NCBI RefSeq assembly: GCF_011038655.2
Contig: NZ_CP064954.1
Location: 2,108,001 to 2,172,000 of the forward strand
Origin: Corynebacterium lizhenjunii
GTDB lineage: Bacteria; Actinomycetota; Actinomycetes; Mycobacteriales; Mycobacteriaceae
Direction of reading: 5' to 3'
DNA: 64,000 bases
The notes under the pieces: generated by a model
Told to the model about the DNA's origin: nothing
The model's database searches: none
Seen by the model: the letters and a program-made list of their open reading frames with translations, nothing else
Made by a program: the position numbers and the translations under genes
Part shown: positions 27,301-34,938 of the stretch, piece by piece
Numbering within the stretch: the first letter of the stretch is position 1
Layout of the letters: each line of letters opens with the position of its first letter

Positions 27301-30262
27301 CCAGGACATCGGCGGCGGTAGAGGGGGCATCGGCAGGCACATAGCCTGCAGTGACATTGTCATAGGCAGCCAGCAGCTGCGGAGTCAGCTCCGCGCGCCA
27401 CTGCGCCCGGCCCGCAGTAACCTCCGGCAGCACCCCACCGGCAGCAATGCGCGCCAACTCCCGCATGGCCTGCGCCGCAGCCTCCGTGCTAACCACCGGG
27501 GCCGCCCCCGGCACAGTGGGCGCGGCCATGGGAATGCTCAGCTGCCCCGCCCCATCCAATGGGACGTCAAGGACAAACCCCTCCCCCTCGGCACGCAGCT
27601 GCGCACCGGGCAGGCCCAGGCGCACCGGGTTCGGCTGTAGGTGGCCAGCCCAGCTCACGCTGGGTGCGCGTTCGATTGCCTCGCGGGCATCCACGCGCAG
27701 CTCCTCACCCTCCAGATGCGCGGCAGCCTCCGCCTCGAAGCGGCCCAGCAACTGCGCTACTGGCTCATCAGCGCGCTCAATGCCCGCCACCGCGATGGTG
27801 CCAGGAATGATGCTCACGGTATCGGCATCATAACGCTCATCGTGGGCCTGCCACAGGGAGTCCTGGCGCCACCAACGGCGCACCTCGACATCAATAACCG
27901 GCACAAAATTCGCCGGCTTGCCCGGGCCAGACAATAAGGTGATAAACCACGCGGCATCCGCCACATGCACCGCCACATCCAACCGCTGCGCGCCATAAAC
28001 CCGCTCCAAGTCCGCAATCGCAGCCTGCGGGTCCTGCGTGTCCACAGCCACCTGCAGCTCTATTTGCCCGTGGTCGGCCGCGTGCAGGCGCGCCTCCGTG
28101 CGCTGGACCATCTGCTCAAAACGCTGGGCCCAGGAGGCATCCACCCAGCTGCCGCGATACGACAGCTCCACATAACGCGCCAGCCACTGGCGGTAACTCA
28201 TAGACTCAACATCCCCAAAATAGGGCTTGGCCGTGGTGTTAATTGCCGCGATAATCTCCTCGCGGTGCTGGCTAATCGCCGCCGCGTCCCCCGCCAGCTG
28301 GTCCAGCAGGCGCCCGGCGCGAGACCAGGAGTTTTCCAGCTCATGAATATCCGCACCCAGCTGCGAGCGGGAGGAGACCACGTCCCAGTCATGCGCGCCG
28401 GGCTGGCCCGACGGTGCCCACCCGCCATTGTCCGTGCGTCCGGTGGCGGCCACCAGGGCTTGCTTCACACTTGCCGATGCCGTCGACTCCGCCGCCGCCA
28501 TCGCTGCCGTACCCACCATGATGGCGTCGACTGGCATGTCCGGGCGCCCATGGGCCTGGGCCCACGTGCCCAGCAGGTAGTGCGCCCCGCGCTCCGGCGT
28601 GCCGATACCCCCACCTACCGCCAGCAGCACATTCTCCCGCTGGCGAATGCGCGCATAGGTCTCCAGCAAAAGCTCATCCAGATCCTCCCAGGAGTGGTGC
28701 CCACCGGCGTGGCCGCCTTCGACCTGCATGATGATGGGCACATCCACGGCATCTGCAATCTCGAGGACCTGCTCGATCTGGCGCACCGTGCCCGGCTTGA
28801 AAGCCACCCATGGGAAGTTATCTGCCTGCAGCTGACGGACCAGGGCAATAGCTTCTTCCCGGGGCGGAATACCCGCGGAGACAACCACGCCGTTAATGGG
28901 GGCGCCGTTGGCGCGTGCCTTGGGCACCGCGCGTGTTCCTTCGATGTGGCGGCGCCACTGGGAGGCCGACAGGTACATCGCGTTGAATTGCGCCTCCACG
29001 CCGGGTTCGAGCAGTTGGCCTAAGCGCTCCAGGTTGGCCTGCAGAATCTCCGGCGTGGTCTGTCCGCCGCCCGCCAGCTCCGCCCAGTGGCCGGCATTGG
29101 CAGCCGCCGCCACAATGGCAGGGTCTACCGTGGTGGGCGTCATCCCCGGCAACATCACCGGCGAATAGCCCGTGACCTGGGTAAACCGGGTAGACACCCC
29201 CAGGGTGCCATCGGGCTTGCGCAGCAGCCGTGGCCGCAGGTGCTCCCAGCTGCGGGGGGCCTGCGGGGCGCGCCCGGCATCAAAAAGCTCTGCCTGGCCT
29301 TGCGCACCGCACACCACTAGCGTGCCGATGCCCCGGCCCTCCACCTGCGCCCGCGTCAGCGCGTGCACCCCGCCGGAGGGACCACACTCCAAGATCCAGC
29401 GCACCCCGGCCTCTACCGCGGTGTGCACCTGGGCGGGCCAGTCCACAAAGTCCGTGAGGACGGCACGGGCAGCGGTAGCCACGAAGTCGGCATCCAGGCC
29501 CACCTGCTTCCCCCAGGCCTGCACCAGCTCTACGGCCTGGGCCTGCGCCGGGTGGTGATAGGCACACTGAATATCTAGCGGGCTAAACTCCAGGTCCGCC
29601 TCGCGGCCCTCCAGCTGGCGGCGCACCGCGGCGTTTTCCTGCGGGGTACCCACCAACACAAATTGGCGCTGTCCATTGCGCAGGCCCACCCGGCCGCCGG
29701 CGGCCTCCAGCTCCTCCCGGCTAGCACCGCGCACCGCCACCATGGGAGCCCCTGCAGCGGTGCGCACCAGGGCGTGCTCGCGGCTAACCCGGGTAATCGC
29801 TGCGCCAATAAGCTGCGCCACCGCCACCACCTGGGCCGGGTCCTGCCCGCGCACCAGCCCCGTGGCCAGCTGGCCCTGGGAATGGCCCAGGACCACGGCG
29901 GCATCATCAACGGGCAAGCCCTGGGCGCGCAAGGACTCCACCACCGCTAGCTGGGCTACCACAATGCCCGGGGTAGACACCGCAGAAGCAGAAAGGTCTA
30001 TTCCCGCCGGCTGCTGGCGAGTCCACGCCACCGGGTCAAAGCCGTGCGGGAAGAAGGGGGCCAAGTCCTGTGCCAGCGGAGCCAGCAGCTGCGCTGCGCC
30101 GCCTACCGCGTTATTGACCGCCGCGGCCACCGCTGTTGCGGGCAGGTGTGCGGCCAGCGTGGGCAGCCACGCATAGCCTTGGCCGGAAAAGACCAGAGCA
30201 AAGGGGGCGCTGGCAAGCTGGTCGACCAAACGGGGGGCATCGGCGGTTGTAGACAGGTTCAC
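21395..30262 (-). CDS. fas: Type I fatty acid synthase
   Basis: A 2955-aa single-chain FAS-I, which makes C16-C18 acyl-CoAs in the cytosol for phospholipids and mycolates. Visible domains in order are acetyltransferase (VLGHSQGQLATG, about 127), enoyl reductase (GHAGGHHSWEDLDELL, about 525) and MaoC-type dehydratase (GDRNPIHVSAAA, about 1120). Malonyl/palmitoyl transferase (FAGHSVGEYNAL, about 1326), an Ala/Pro linker (about 1610-1690), ACP (ATDSIEALVEG, about 1700), ketoreductase (VTGGSPRSIAFEV, about 2000) and ketosynthase (ACATAAVSVEEAM, about 2600) follow. No C-terminal phosphopantetheinyl transferase is present; acpS nearby fills that role. Start is GTG at 30262 with GAGGAG upstream. Length matches corynebacterial FasA/FasB. 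Confidence 0.97.
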   Translation of the reverse strand: MNLSTTADAPRLVDQLASAPFALVFSGQGYAWLPTLAAHLPATAVAAAVNNAVGGAAQLLAPLAQDLAPFFPHGFDPVAWTRQQPAGIDLSASAVSTPGIVVAQLAVVESLRAQGLPVDDAAVVLGHSQGQLATGLVRGQDPAQVVAVAQLIGAAITRVSREHALVRTAAGAPMVAVRGASREELEAAGGRVGLRNGQRQFVLVGTPQENAAVRRQLEGREADLEFSPLDIQCAYHHPAQAQAVELVQAWGKQVGLDADFVATAARAVLTDFVDWPAQVHTAVEAGVRWILECGPSGGVHALTRAQVEGRGIGTLVVCGAQGQAELFDAGRAPQAPRSWEHLRPRLLRKPDGTLGVSTRFTQVTGYSPVMLPGMTPTTVDPAIVAAAANAGHWAELAGGGQTTPEILQANLERLGQLLEPGVEAQFNAMYLSASQWRRHIEGTRAVPKARANGAPINGVVVSAGIPPREEAIALVRQLQADNFPWVAFKPGTVRQIEQVLEIADAVDVPIIMQVEGGHAGGHHSWEDLDELLLETYARIRQRENVLLAVGGGIGTPERGAHYLLGTWAQAHGRPDMPVDAIMVGTAAMAAAESTASASVKQALVAATGRTDNGGWAPSGQPGAHDWDVVSSRSQLGADIHELENSWSRAGRLLDQLAGDAAAISQHREEIIAAINTTAKPYFGDVESMSYRQWLARYVELSYRGSWVDASWAQRFEQMVQRTEARLHAADHGQIELQVAVDTQDPQAAIADLERVYGAQRLDVAVHVADAAWFITLLSGPGKPANFVPVIDVEVRRWWRQDSLWQAHDERYDADTVSIIPGTIAVAGIERADEPVAQLLGRFEAEAAAHLEGEELRVDAREAIERAPSVSWAGHLQPNPVRLGLPGAQLRAEGEGFVLDVPLDGAGQLSIPMAAPTVPGAAPVVSTEAAAQAMRELARIAAGGVLPEVTAGRAQWRAELTPQLLAAYDNVTAGYVPADAPSTAADVLAGTAWPAVFALIAAAEVDAGPQAVEGLLNLVHLEHHVVVHAPLPQSAQLEIAARLEGVADTPLGRVISIAVDIAADGKDLASLEERFAIRGRRGDAPLPAAQEREVLAKPASHRHRVVLNAPQSMEPFAIVTGDRNPIHVSAAAAALAGLPDGVIVHGMWTSAVAQLAAAFDGARVESWDATMLAPVLPGAELTIDVVRTGVAGNAGEVRTVTATVDGAPVLEATATVSAPRTFYGFPGQGIQSPGMGMEAFAHSAAARAVWERADRHTRSALGFSILDIVRTNPPAVVVDGEEFAHPQGALYLTQFTQVAMATLGCAQIAELAEAGVCQSGAYFAGHSVGEYNALAAYAQVLSLESVLEIVYRRGLTMHRLVERDAEGNSNYGLAALRPNKMGLGAAEVFDFVADLAARTGEFLEIVNYNIAGVQYAVAGTRAGLNALAAEAESRAPGQRAFIQIPGIDVPFHSSHLLDGVPAFREHLDALIPAEIDLDVLEGRYVPNLVARPFSVDREFVESIAQVVDSPVIEQILADFPTDRVAVGRTLLIELLAWQFASPVRWIETQDLLLSNQPDGLGVERFVEVGVGASPTLANMLGQTLRLPQYVGHPIEVLNVERDRVRVFAEDAVEAPLADAPLADAASTAPDSASAPEPAAASEPPVAPTADPAPAAAPAPDNTPAPAAAAGSTPADLALSAADATRMLVAVWTKVRPDQMGATDSIEALVEGVSSRRNQLLLDLGTEFGLGAIDGAADAALDDLAATVSAQAKGYRAFGPVLSEQVAQTLHRLTGPAGKKPAYVAQRITETWGLGPGWVDRVTAELVLGTREGASLRGGDLATLATGASSATELDELIDAAVTAAGQRAGVDIARPAQAAAAAVVDSAALGEFAGQLTGALATTARTLLRELGVDTPQAADDAVTDTALAELVSRELGADWAQQVAPVFDARRAVLLDDRWASAREDVVRVATGALESTDVLGAGEAVAQLAEFYGLDDLARDARTPRENLTRHGQVAVVTGGSPRSIAFEVIGELLAEGATVIATTSRLDHARLEAYKELYRTRAAGAGALWVVPANLSSFADVEALVSWIGTQDTATVGGKSVLLKPALVPDLLFPFAAPRVAGTLADAGAGAELQMRLLLWSVEKLIAGLSALGADTHVGHRLHVVLPGSPNRGRFGGDGAYGESKAALDALVTRWNAEPVWAQRTSLAHAHIGWVRGTGLMGGNDPMVELVEAKGVQTFFTQEMATYLVDQAAGEDTRAAAASEPVILDFTGGLGQAELNLPELARQAAETSQAAHSAESAQSAESADAPKTAALPSPRQPLAWTTPDFSGVTQSLEDMVVIVGAGELGPLGSSRTRYEVELGGDLSAAGVVELAWTTGLIEWDGATRTWRTVADQEPLAEEDIYERFHDQVLAGLGVRRYHDDFGPHMPMVDNLAPELTTIYLERDLTFAVQDEATAQSFVDSVEGTTATFDGQEWQVTRPAGSPVRVPRRVAMSRFVGGQIPQGFDPAVYGIPADMIDNLDRVALWNIVCTVDAFLSAGFSPAELLAHVHPARVSSTQGTGMGGMASLRSLYVDKLLAQARPNDILQEALPNVVAAHVMQSYVGGYGQMVHPVAACATAAVSVEEAMDKLRLHKADFVVAGGIDDLSIEGITGFGDMAATADSAEMEAKGIEHKYFSRANDRRRGGFIESEGGGTLLLARGSLAVELGLPVLGVVGFAESFADGAHTSIPAPGLGALSAARGGVHSQLAASLARLGVSPDEVAIVSKHDTSTNANDPNESDLHERIAAALGRSAGNPLFVISQKTLTGHAKGGAAAFQLVGLTQVLREGIIPPNRSLDCVDPVLRQHPHLTWLRQPLDLRDGDHAPKAGLVTSLGFGHVSALVAVVHPGAFLAAVSAQLSDAAASSWLQRSQAREAAGLRRIDAAMHGGAALYERPVDRNLGATGSAAKEVEAAVLLSDSARLRDGRLQAD

Positions 30263-30414
30263 GGTAGGCGCTGCTCCTCACTAGACAACAAATTTTTAGG
30301 AACTCGAAAGTCGCGTTAAACAGCATGCCACAAAATCATGAGGAAACCATCATCTTTTGCGCGGCGTGCCCACTACCAGGAGCTCCAGGGCTGGCCACTT
30401 ATACTAAACAGACT

Positions 30415-31086
30415 ATGCGCACCGCTTCTTCCCCCACCCTTCCCACCTCACTCCTTCACATCCTGACCACCATTATCTCCCTGCTCGGCATGGTGGCCGT
30501 ACCCTCCCCCATCAGCTACGCCCACGCCCAACTTGCCACACTGGAAATCAAAGGCCGCGCACCCCACACCGGCTACTCGCGCGCCGAATTTGGGCAGCGC
30601 TGGTCCGACGATGTCGACGTCGAATTTGGCCACAACGGCTGCGATACCCGCAACGACATCCTCACCCGAGACCTGGACAACCGCACCTACAAGCCCCGCA
30701 CCCGCAACTGCGTGGTGCTCACCGGCACCCTAAAAGACCCCTACACCGGCAAGACCATCGCCTTCCAACGCGGCAAGGACACCAGCGCGGCAGTCCAAAT
30801 TGACCACGTGGTCCCGCTGGCCGATGCCTGGCAAAAAGGCGCCCAATCCTGGGACGCCCAGACCCGCCGCAATTTCGCCAACGACCCCCGCAACCTCCTG
30901 GCCGTCGATGGCCCAGCCAACATGCAAAAGAAGGCGAGCGATGCCGCCACCTGGCTGCCCCCGAACAAGGCTTACCGGTGCGACTACGCCCGCCGTATTA
31001 TCGACGTCAAGGCCGCCTACTCCCTCTGGGTAACCCAGGCTGAGCACGACGCCCTGCTGCGTCAGCTAGGAACGTGTCGGTCCTGA
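30415..31086 (+). CDS. Secreted HNH nuclease (DUF1524/GmrSD C-terminal type)
   Basis: A 223-aa protein from the ATG at 30415, supported by TATACT (30400-30405) nine bases upstream. It has a signal peptide (LLHILTTIISLLGMVAV, cleavage near AHAQ). The nuclease domain then shows QIDHVVPLADAWQKGAQSW and NDPRNLLAVDGPANMQKKA, the His and Asn ligands of the beta-beta-alpha metal fold. Three to four Cys suggest extracellular disulfides. Likely roles are DNA scavenging or contact-independent competition. Its 3' end overlaps the convergent SPFH gene by 21 bp. Confidence 0.85.
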   Translation: MRTASSPTLPTSLLHILTTIISLLGMVAVPSPISYAHAQLATLEIKGRAPHTGYSRAEFGQRWSDDVDVEFGHNGCDTRNDILTRDLDNRTYKPRTRNCVVLTGTLKDPYTGKTIAFQRGKDTSAAVQIDHVVPLADAWQKGAQSWDAQTRRNFANDPRNLLAVDGPANMQKKASDAATWLPPNKAYRCDYARRIIDVKAAYSLWVTQAEHDALLRQLGTCRS

Positions 31087-31974
31087 CTGAATCCGATTAG
31101 TAGCCAGGAGCGCATCGCGCATACCACCAAACAGGTCCAGCATTCCCTGCGGATTAGACGGCATATACATCACATTGGTGTGGGAGCGGTCCGCCACATC
31201 CACCATCGCATCCAGGTACTGGGAAATCAGCATGAGGATCTCCGGGTTTTCTTCCACCCCAGCCTCACGTAGTAGGGCAAATTGCTGGGCGATGCCCTCC
31301 ACAATCTCCTTGCGCTGCTCCGCCACGCCGCGGCCCTGGAGCTTCTTCGCCTCCGCAGCACCCTCGGCTTCCTTGACCACGCGGATCTTCTCCGCTTCCG
31401 CCTGGGCAATCGCAGCCTCGCGCTCTCGCTGCGCGGCGTTGATGGAGTTCATAGACTCGCGCACACGTGCATCCGGACGAATGTCCGTGACCAGGGTATT
31501 AACAAAGTTCCAGCCGTACTCAGCCATGTTGTCCCGCAGGGACTCCGCCACATTCTGGGCGATGGTGTCCTTGGAAGAAAACGAGTCATCCAAGTTCATA
31601 TTCGCCACCGAGGAACGCACATTATCCTGCACATAAGCCACAATCTGCTGCTCATGGTTGGACAGCATGTAATACGCCTCGCGCTCGCGGCCTTCGACCA
31701 CCTGATACTGCACCGCGGTGGGAATCTGCACAAAGACATTGTCCTTAGTCTTGGTCTCCACCATCACATCCAGCTGGCGGACCTGCAAACTAATCTTGTC
31801 GCGGACGCGGTCAATATAGGGCATCTTAAAATTCAGGCCCGCGTGTGCCACCCGCTGGAACTTGCCCAGGCGCTCGATAATCGCCGCCTCCCGGGTGCGC
31901 ACGATAATAAAGCCGTCCAGAATGGTCACCAGGACAATGAGCGCCACCACGACGCCCACGATTAACCCAATCAT
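31066..31974 (-). CDS. SPFH/Band 7 (stomatin-like) membrane protein
   Basis: A 302-aa protein. One N-terminal membrane helix (IGLIVGVVVALIVLVTIL) is followed by the Band 7 domain (REAAIIERLGKFQRVAHAGL, then DVMVETKTKDNVFVQIP). A charged coiled coil follows (REREAAIAQAEAEKIRVVKE), and the C-terminus is PNPQG-like (MPSNPQGMLDLFGG). Such proteins form ring-like scaffolds in membrane microdomains and often partner with an NfeD protein or protease, but none is adjacent here. Confidence 0.92.
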   Translation of the reverse strand: MIGLIVGVVVALIVLVTILDGFIIVRTREAAIIERLGKFQRVAHAGLNFKMPYIDRVRDKISLQVRQLDVMVETKTKDNVFVQIPTAVQYQVVEGREREAYYMLSNHEQQIVAYVQDNVRSSVANMNLDDSFSSKDTIAQNVAESLRDNMAEYGWNFVNTLVTDIRPDARVRESMNSINAAQREREAAIAQAEAEKIRVVKEAEGAAEAKKLQGRGVAEQRKEIVEGIAQQFALLREAGVEENPEILMLISQYLDAMVDVADRSHTNVMYMPSNPQGMLDLFGGMRDALLATNRIQSGPTRS

Positions 31975-32071
31975 TTCTCTTCTCCTTCTTATAGCTGCGA
32001 ACTACCAGCTTGTCACAGCGGGCTGCCTTTCACAGGTAACCCAAACCTAACACGGAATTCCGCACACGGGC

Positions 32072-33349
32072 TTAATGGTCATCCACCAACAGTTGCAGCT
32101 CCGTGAAAATCCCCGCCCCATCAACACCAATGCCGTTGTGCTGGTACTTATTGGTCACGTGCAGGCGCAAGTCCCGGTAGGTAGCCGCAGTGGCCATGGA
32201 TTCTTCAAAGGGGACGTAAATATCGTCGAGGTAGACAGCGGCCGCGGCGGTGGCGGGGGCATCGGCAAGCACGGCGGCATCATACGGCGACGCCTGCCAG
32301 TGGTACTGCGCCAAATCCTGCGCGCCTTGAGCAAAGGGACGCAAGGCAGGATCCTCCTCGAACTGCCACGAATAGATGTGCTCGCCGGTCAGGTAAGTGC
32401 CGTCCTCTGCGAACTCCGGGAACTCCTCGCGCACCCGCTGCGCAGACCAATTGGTAGCCCCCGCGCCGCCCACGCCGCCATAAATCGACTCATGGATCGC
32501 GGCATACAGCGGGCCGTCCGCAAAACTCACCCGCTGGCCCACTCCCGCCAAAAAGTCCGTACGCAGGCGCTTTTCGCCGCCGTGCGGGTGGAACGGATCC
32601 TCCAACAAGTACGCCAGCGAATCAAAACCCGTACCCTGCCCCAGCTCAATGCCGATAGTACGGAAACGCCGGGAACTCAGGCGCTCGCCGGTGGGCAGCA
32701 ACTCCTCAGAATTATCCAGGTGGTGGATGATTTCCTCCACCCGCGCCCGCGCCCACGGAATTTCAGCATAGAAACGATTCTGGCGGGCCAGCAGCTTGCG
32801 GTACGTGGCGCGGTAGAGCTCATCTACCGGCTTATCCAGCGTGGGCAGCCCACCCGTGAGGTAGGCGTGCTCCACCGACTCCGGGGCCAGCGACACATAC
32901 GCCGTAATACAAAAACCGCCAAAGCTCTGCCCAAATAGGGTCCAACGCTTAATGCCCAGGTGCTCGCGCAGGGCCTCCGCGTCGCGGACAATGTTGTCCT
33001 GGCGCAACAGGCGCAGACGCTCCACACTCCGATCTTCCTCCGGGGAGGCACCATCAATGCGGTGGGAACGTCCCGTGCCACGCTGGTCCAACAAAATCCA
33101 GCGGTACTTCTTGGCCGCGGCCCCCAACACGCCGCCAAACTCCCCGTTCGTGCCATAGGGGCGCGGCGCTGGAAAACCCGGGCCGCCCTGCAGGTACACA
33201 ATGACCGGGTAGTCCTGCCCTCCCGGCGGGATGATTTCGCGGGCGAACAACTCAAAAGTCCCGCCCTCAGGATTGTCGTAATCCCACGGGACGGTCAGGG
33301 TGTGCTCTTTGAATGTATGGCCGAAACGGCGGATTTCAGGTGTGGACAT
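32072..33349 (-). CDS. Alpha/beta hydrolase, proline iminopeptidase family (S33)
   Basis: A 425-aa protein. The oxyanion motif LQGGPGFPAPRPYG and nucleophile elbow FGQSFGGFC are typical of S33 peptidases, with the catalytic His likely in VTNKYQHNGIG near the C-terminus. The family removes N-terminal Pro or other residues from peptides. The exact substrate is not predictable. It stands alone, with a 97-bp gap to the SPFH gene. Confidence 0.85.
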   Translation of the reverse strand: MSTPEIRRFGHTFKEHTLTVPWDYDNPEGGTFELFAREIIPPGGQDYPVIVYLQGGPGFPAPRPYGTNGEFGGVLGAAAKKYRWILLDQRGTGRSHRIDGASPEEDRSVERLRLLRQDNIVRDAEALREHLGIKRWTLFGQSFGGFCITAYVSLAPESVEHAYLTGGLPTLDKPVDELYRATYRKLLARQNRFYAEIPWARARVEEIIHHLDNSEELLPTGERLSSRRFRTIGIELGQGTGFDSLAYLLEDPFHPHGGEKRLRTDFLAGVGQRVSFADGPLYAAIHESIYGGVGGAGATNWSAQRVREEFPEFAEDGTYLTGEHIYSWQFEEDPALRPFAQGAQDLAQYHWQASPYDAAVLADAPATAAAAVYLDDIYVPFEESMATAATYRDLRLHVTNKYQHNGIGVDGAGIFTELQLLVDDH

Positions 33350-33482
33350 GCACCCATCCTATGCCGCACAAGCCGCATGCACAACGGCACCGAAATGACG
33401 TGGGCTAATCGTGGAATGATGGTTATGGGGTGGTAGTTTTTGGTGTTTAACCTGGGTGTTTGGGGTGTTTGGGGTGATTTAA

Positions 33483-33568
33483 TGGTGCGCCCGGTGAGAC
33501 TTGAACTCACACGTCCTTCGGACACTAGAACCTAAATCTAGCGCGTCTGCCAATTCCGCCACGGGCGC
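33483..33568 (-). tRNA. tRNA-Leu (anticodon TAG)
   Basis: The minus strand starts GCGCCCGTGGCGGAATTGGC and has the long variable arm of a class II tRNA (GTGTCCGAAGGACGT). The anticodon loop is TTTAGGT, giving anticodon TAG for CUN leucine codons. The 3' CCA is encoded (33485-33483). Confidence 0.95.
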
Positions 33569-33649
33569 AAGCCGCATTGAAGCAGCACGAACTAGCATAG
33601 CAATACTGGCCCCGTGCGCCATAATGGCATGCCAGGTAAGCTGTAGCGC

Positions 33650-34078
33650 GTGAACAGCAACGGCAATCCGGCGCGACAAGAACCCCCCACGCGCCCACCG
33701 CGACAGAAAATCAAGGTCAAATGGTGGCACATTCTTCTCATTGCCGTCGTTGTGGTCGCCTTTTTGTCCCTGGCCTGGTGGCAATGGACGCGCTTCCGCT
33801 CCGGTTCCGGCACATTCCAGAACTTGGGGTACGCCTTCCAGTGGCCGTTGTTTGCCGCCTTTGTTGTCTACGCCTACCGCATGACTGTGCGCTATGAAAA
33901 TGAGCGCATCAGCGCCGAAAACCAGGCTGCTTCCGCTGGTGAGAGCGACTTCCACTACGTCGCACCCGGCGAGGAGATCACCGAAATCTCTGCCGATTTC
34001 CTCCCCCCACGCCCGCAGATGGATGTTGAGCAGTTCAATGCCGCTAATGTCCAGCGCCGCCGACCCCGGCAGCCCTAG
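33650..34078 (+). CDS. Small membrane protein of unknown function
   Basis: A 142-aa protein from GTG at 33650. A Pro/Lys/Arg-rich N-terminus is followed by two hydrophobic helices (WHILLIAVVVVAFLSLAWW and LGYAFQWPLFAAFVVYAYRM) and an acidic cytoplasmic tail that ends RRRPRQP. The next gene (DUF3817) follows after 52 bp, and the two are probably co-transcribed. I do not recognise a characterised family. Confidence 0.75.
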   Translation: MNSNGNPARQEPPTRPPRQKIKVKWWHILLIAVVVVAFLSLAWWQWTRFRSGSGTFQNLGYAFQWPLFAAFVVYAYRMTVRYENERISAENQAASAGESDFHYVAPGEEITEISADFLPPRPQMDVEQFNAANVQRRRPRQP

Positions 34079-34090
34079 CTTGCCGATGCC
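34077..34090 (+). repeat. Copy of the window-wide AGCTTGCCGATGCC motif
   Basis: The core TGCCGATGCC or its complement starts at (by eye): 6407, 9370, 11233, 13486, 13646, 13705, 19289, 23390, 24437, 25052, 25394, 27326, 28472, 29323, 32258, 34081, 34588, 38146, 38517, 41395, 44557, 45985, 46863, 52630, 56943 and 59670. The 14-mer AGCTTGCCGATGCC is exact at 34077, 34584, 52626 and 59666, three of them just after or between genes. In genes it is read in two frames (Ala-Asp-Ala, and Ala-Ser-Ala on the other strand), so codon use alone does not explain it. Function unknown. Confidence 0.7.
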
Positions 34091-34130
34091 TCCAGCCCCA
34101 CCCCACACACCCCAAGGAGGTTGCCTCACT

Positions 34131-34487
34131 ATGAATACCCCCACCCCCGCCACCCATCACCCACAGCGCCAGGCCCGTGTCTCCACCGCCTTGAACATTT
34201 TTTCCGTACTGGCGTGGGTGACGGGTGTCTTCCTCATCGCGCTCGTCATCCGCATGGTCTGCCAGTACCTGCTCAACATGGACATTCCGGCCTGGGCTAC
34301 GTGGATTGCCATTGCCCACGGCTGGGTCTACATGGCCTACGTGGTCAGCGTGCTCAACCTGGGTATGAAGGCGCTGTGGCCGTTTAGCCGGATGATCCTC
34401 ACCGCCCTTGCTGGCGTAGTGCCGTTCTTCTCCTTCGTGATGGAGGCCAAGCGCCGCCGCCAGGTCAAGGCAGAGTTCGGCCTCTAG
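34131..34487 (+). CDS. DUF3817 membrane protein
   Basis: A 118-aa protein from the ATG at 34131, with AAGGAGG about 11 nt upstream. Three hydrophobic helices with the DUF3817 pattern are seen: FSVLAWVTGVFLIALVIRMV, AHGWVYMAYVVSVLNL and ALAGVVPFFSFVMEAKRR. Family members are small actinobacterial integral membrane proteins of unknown function. Confidence 0.88.
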   Translation: MNTPTPATHHPQRQARVSTALNIFSVLAWVTGVFLIALVIRMVCQYLLNMDIPAWATWIAIAHGWVYMAYVVSVLNLGMKALWPFSRMILTALAGVVPFFSFVMEAKRRRQVKAEFGL

Positions 34488-34938
34488 GTCTGTTCCCCGT
34501 CCCACATGCGGTGTCCGGCTCCTGCCGCGACCCCCGTTGCCTAGCGCCCACGCCCAGACCGCCAAATCCCACCGGCCGTCCCCAGCTTGCCGATGCCCTC
34601 CTCTGCCGCCCGCACCCGGCCCGCTCCCCAACGCCTGGCGCCTATGCCCGGGCCGCTTCCACCGCCTGGCGCTTACGCGTGACCCGTCTCCGCGACCTGG
34701 CGCCGACTCCCTGGCCGCCATCCCGATCACCTGAAGTCTACGCGTAACCCGTTTCCACGACCCGGCGCCGACATCGCGACCGCCAACCTGATTGCGCGCC
34801 ATAAGTGCGCTACCCCTGTTTGGGTGCCCCCATTACCATCGGTAAATCGTCCCAAAGTTTACCCTCATTGCACACTCGAGCGGACAATTTTCCGATAACC
34901 CTTGCGAACGCCACACGAAAGTGTTTATTCTCGGTGGC
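34488..34938. other. 451-bp intergenic region
   Basis: This is C-rich, low-complexity DNA with loose repeats of the type CCTGGCGCTTACGCGTGACC around 34660-34780 and one AGCTTGCCGATGCC copy (34584-34597). I see no open frame that looks like a gene. The last 40 bp carry the promoter of the next gene (TATTCT at 34926-34931). Confidence 0.6.
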
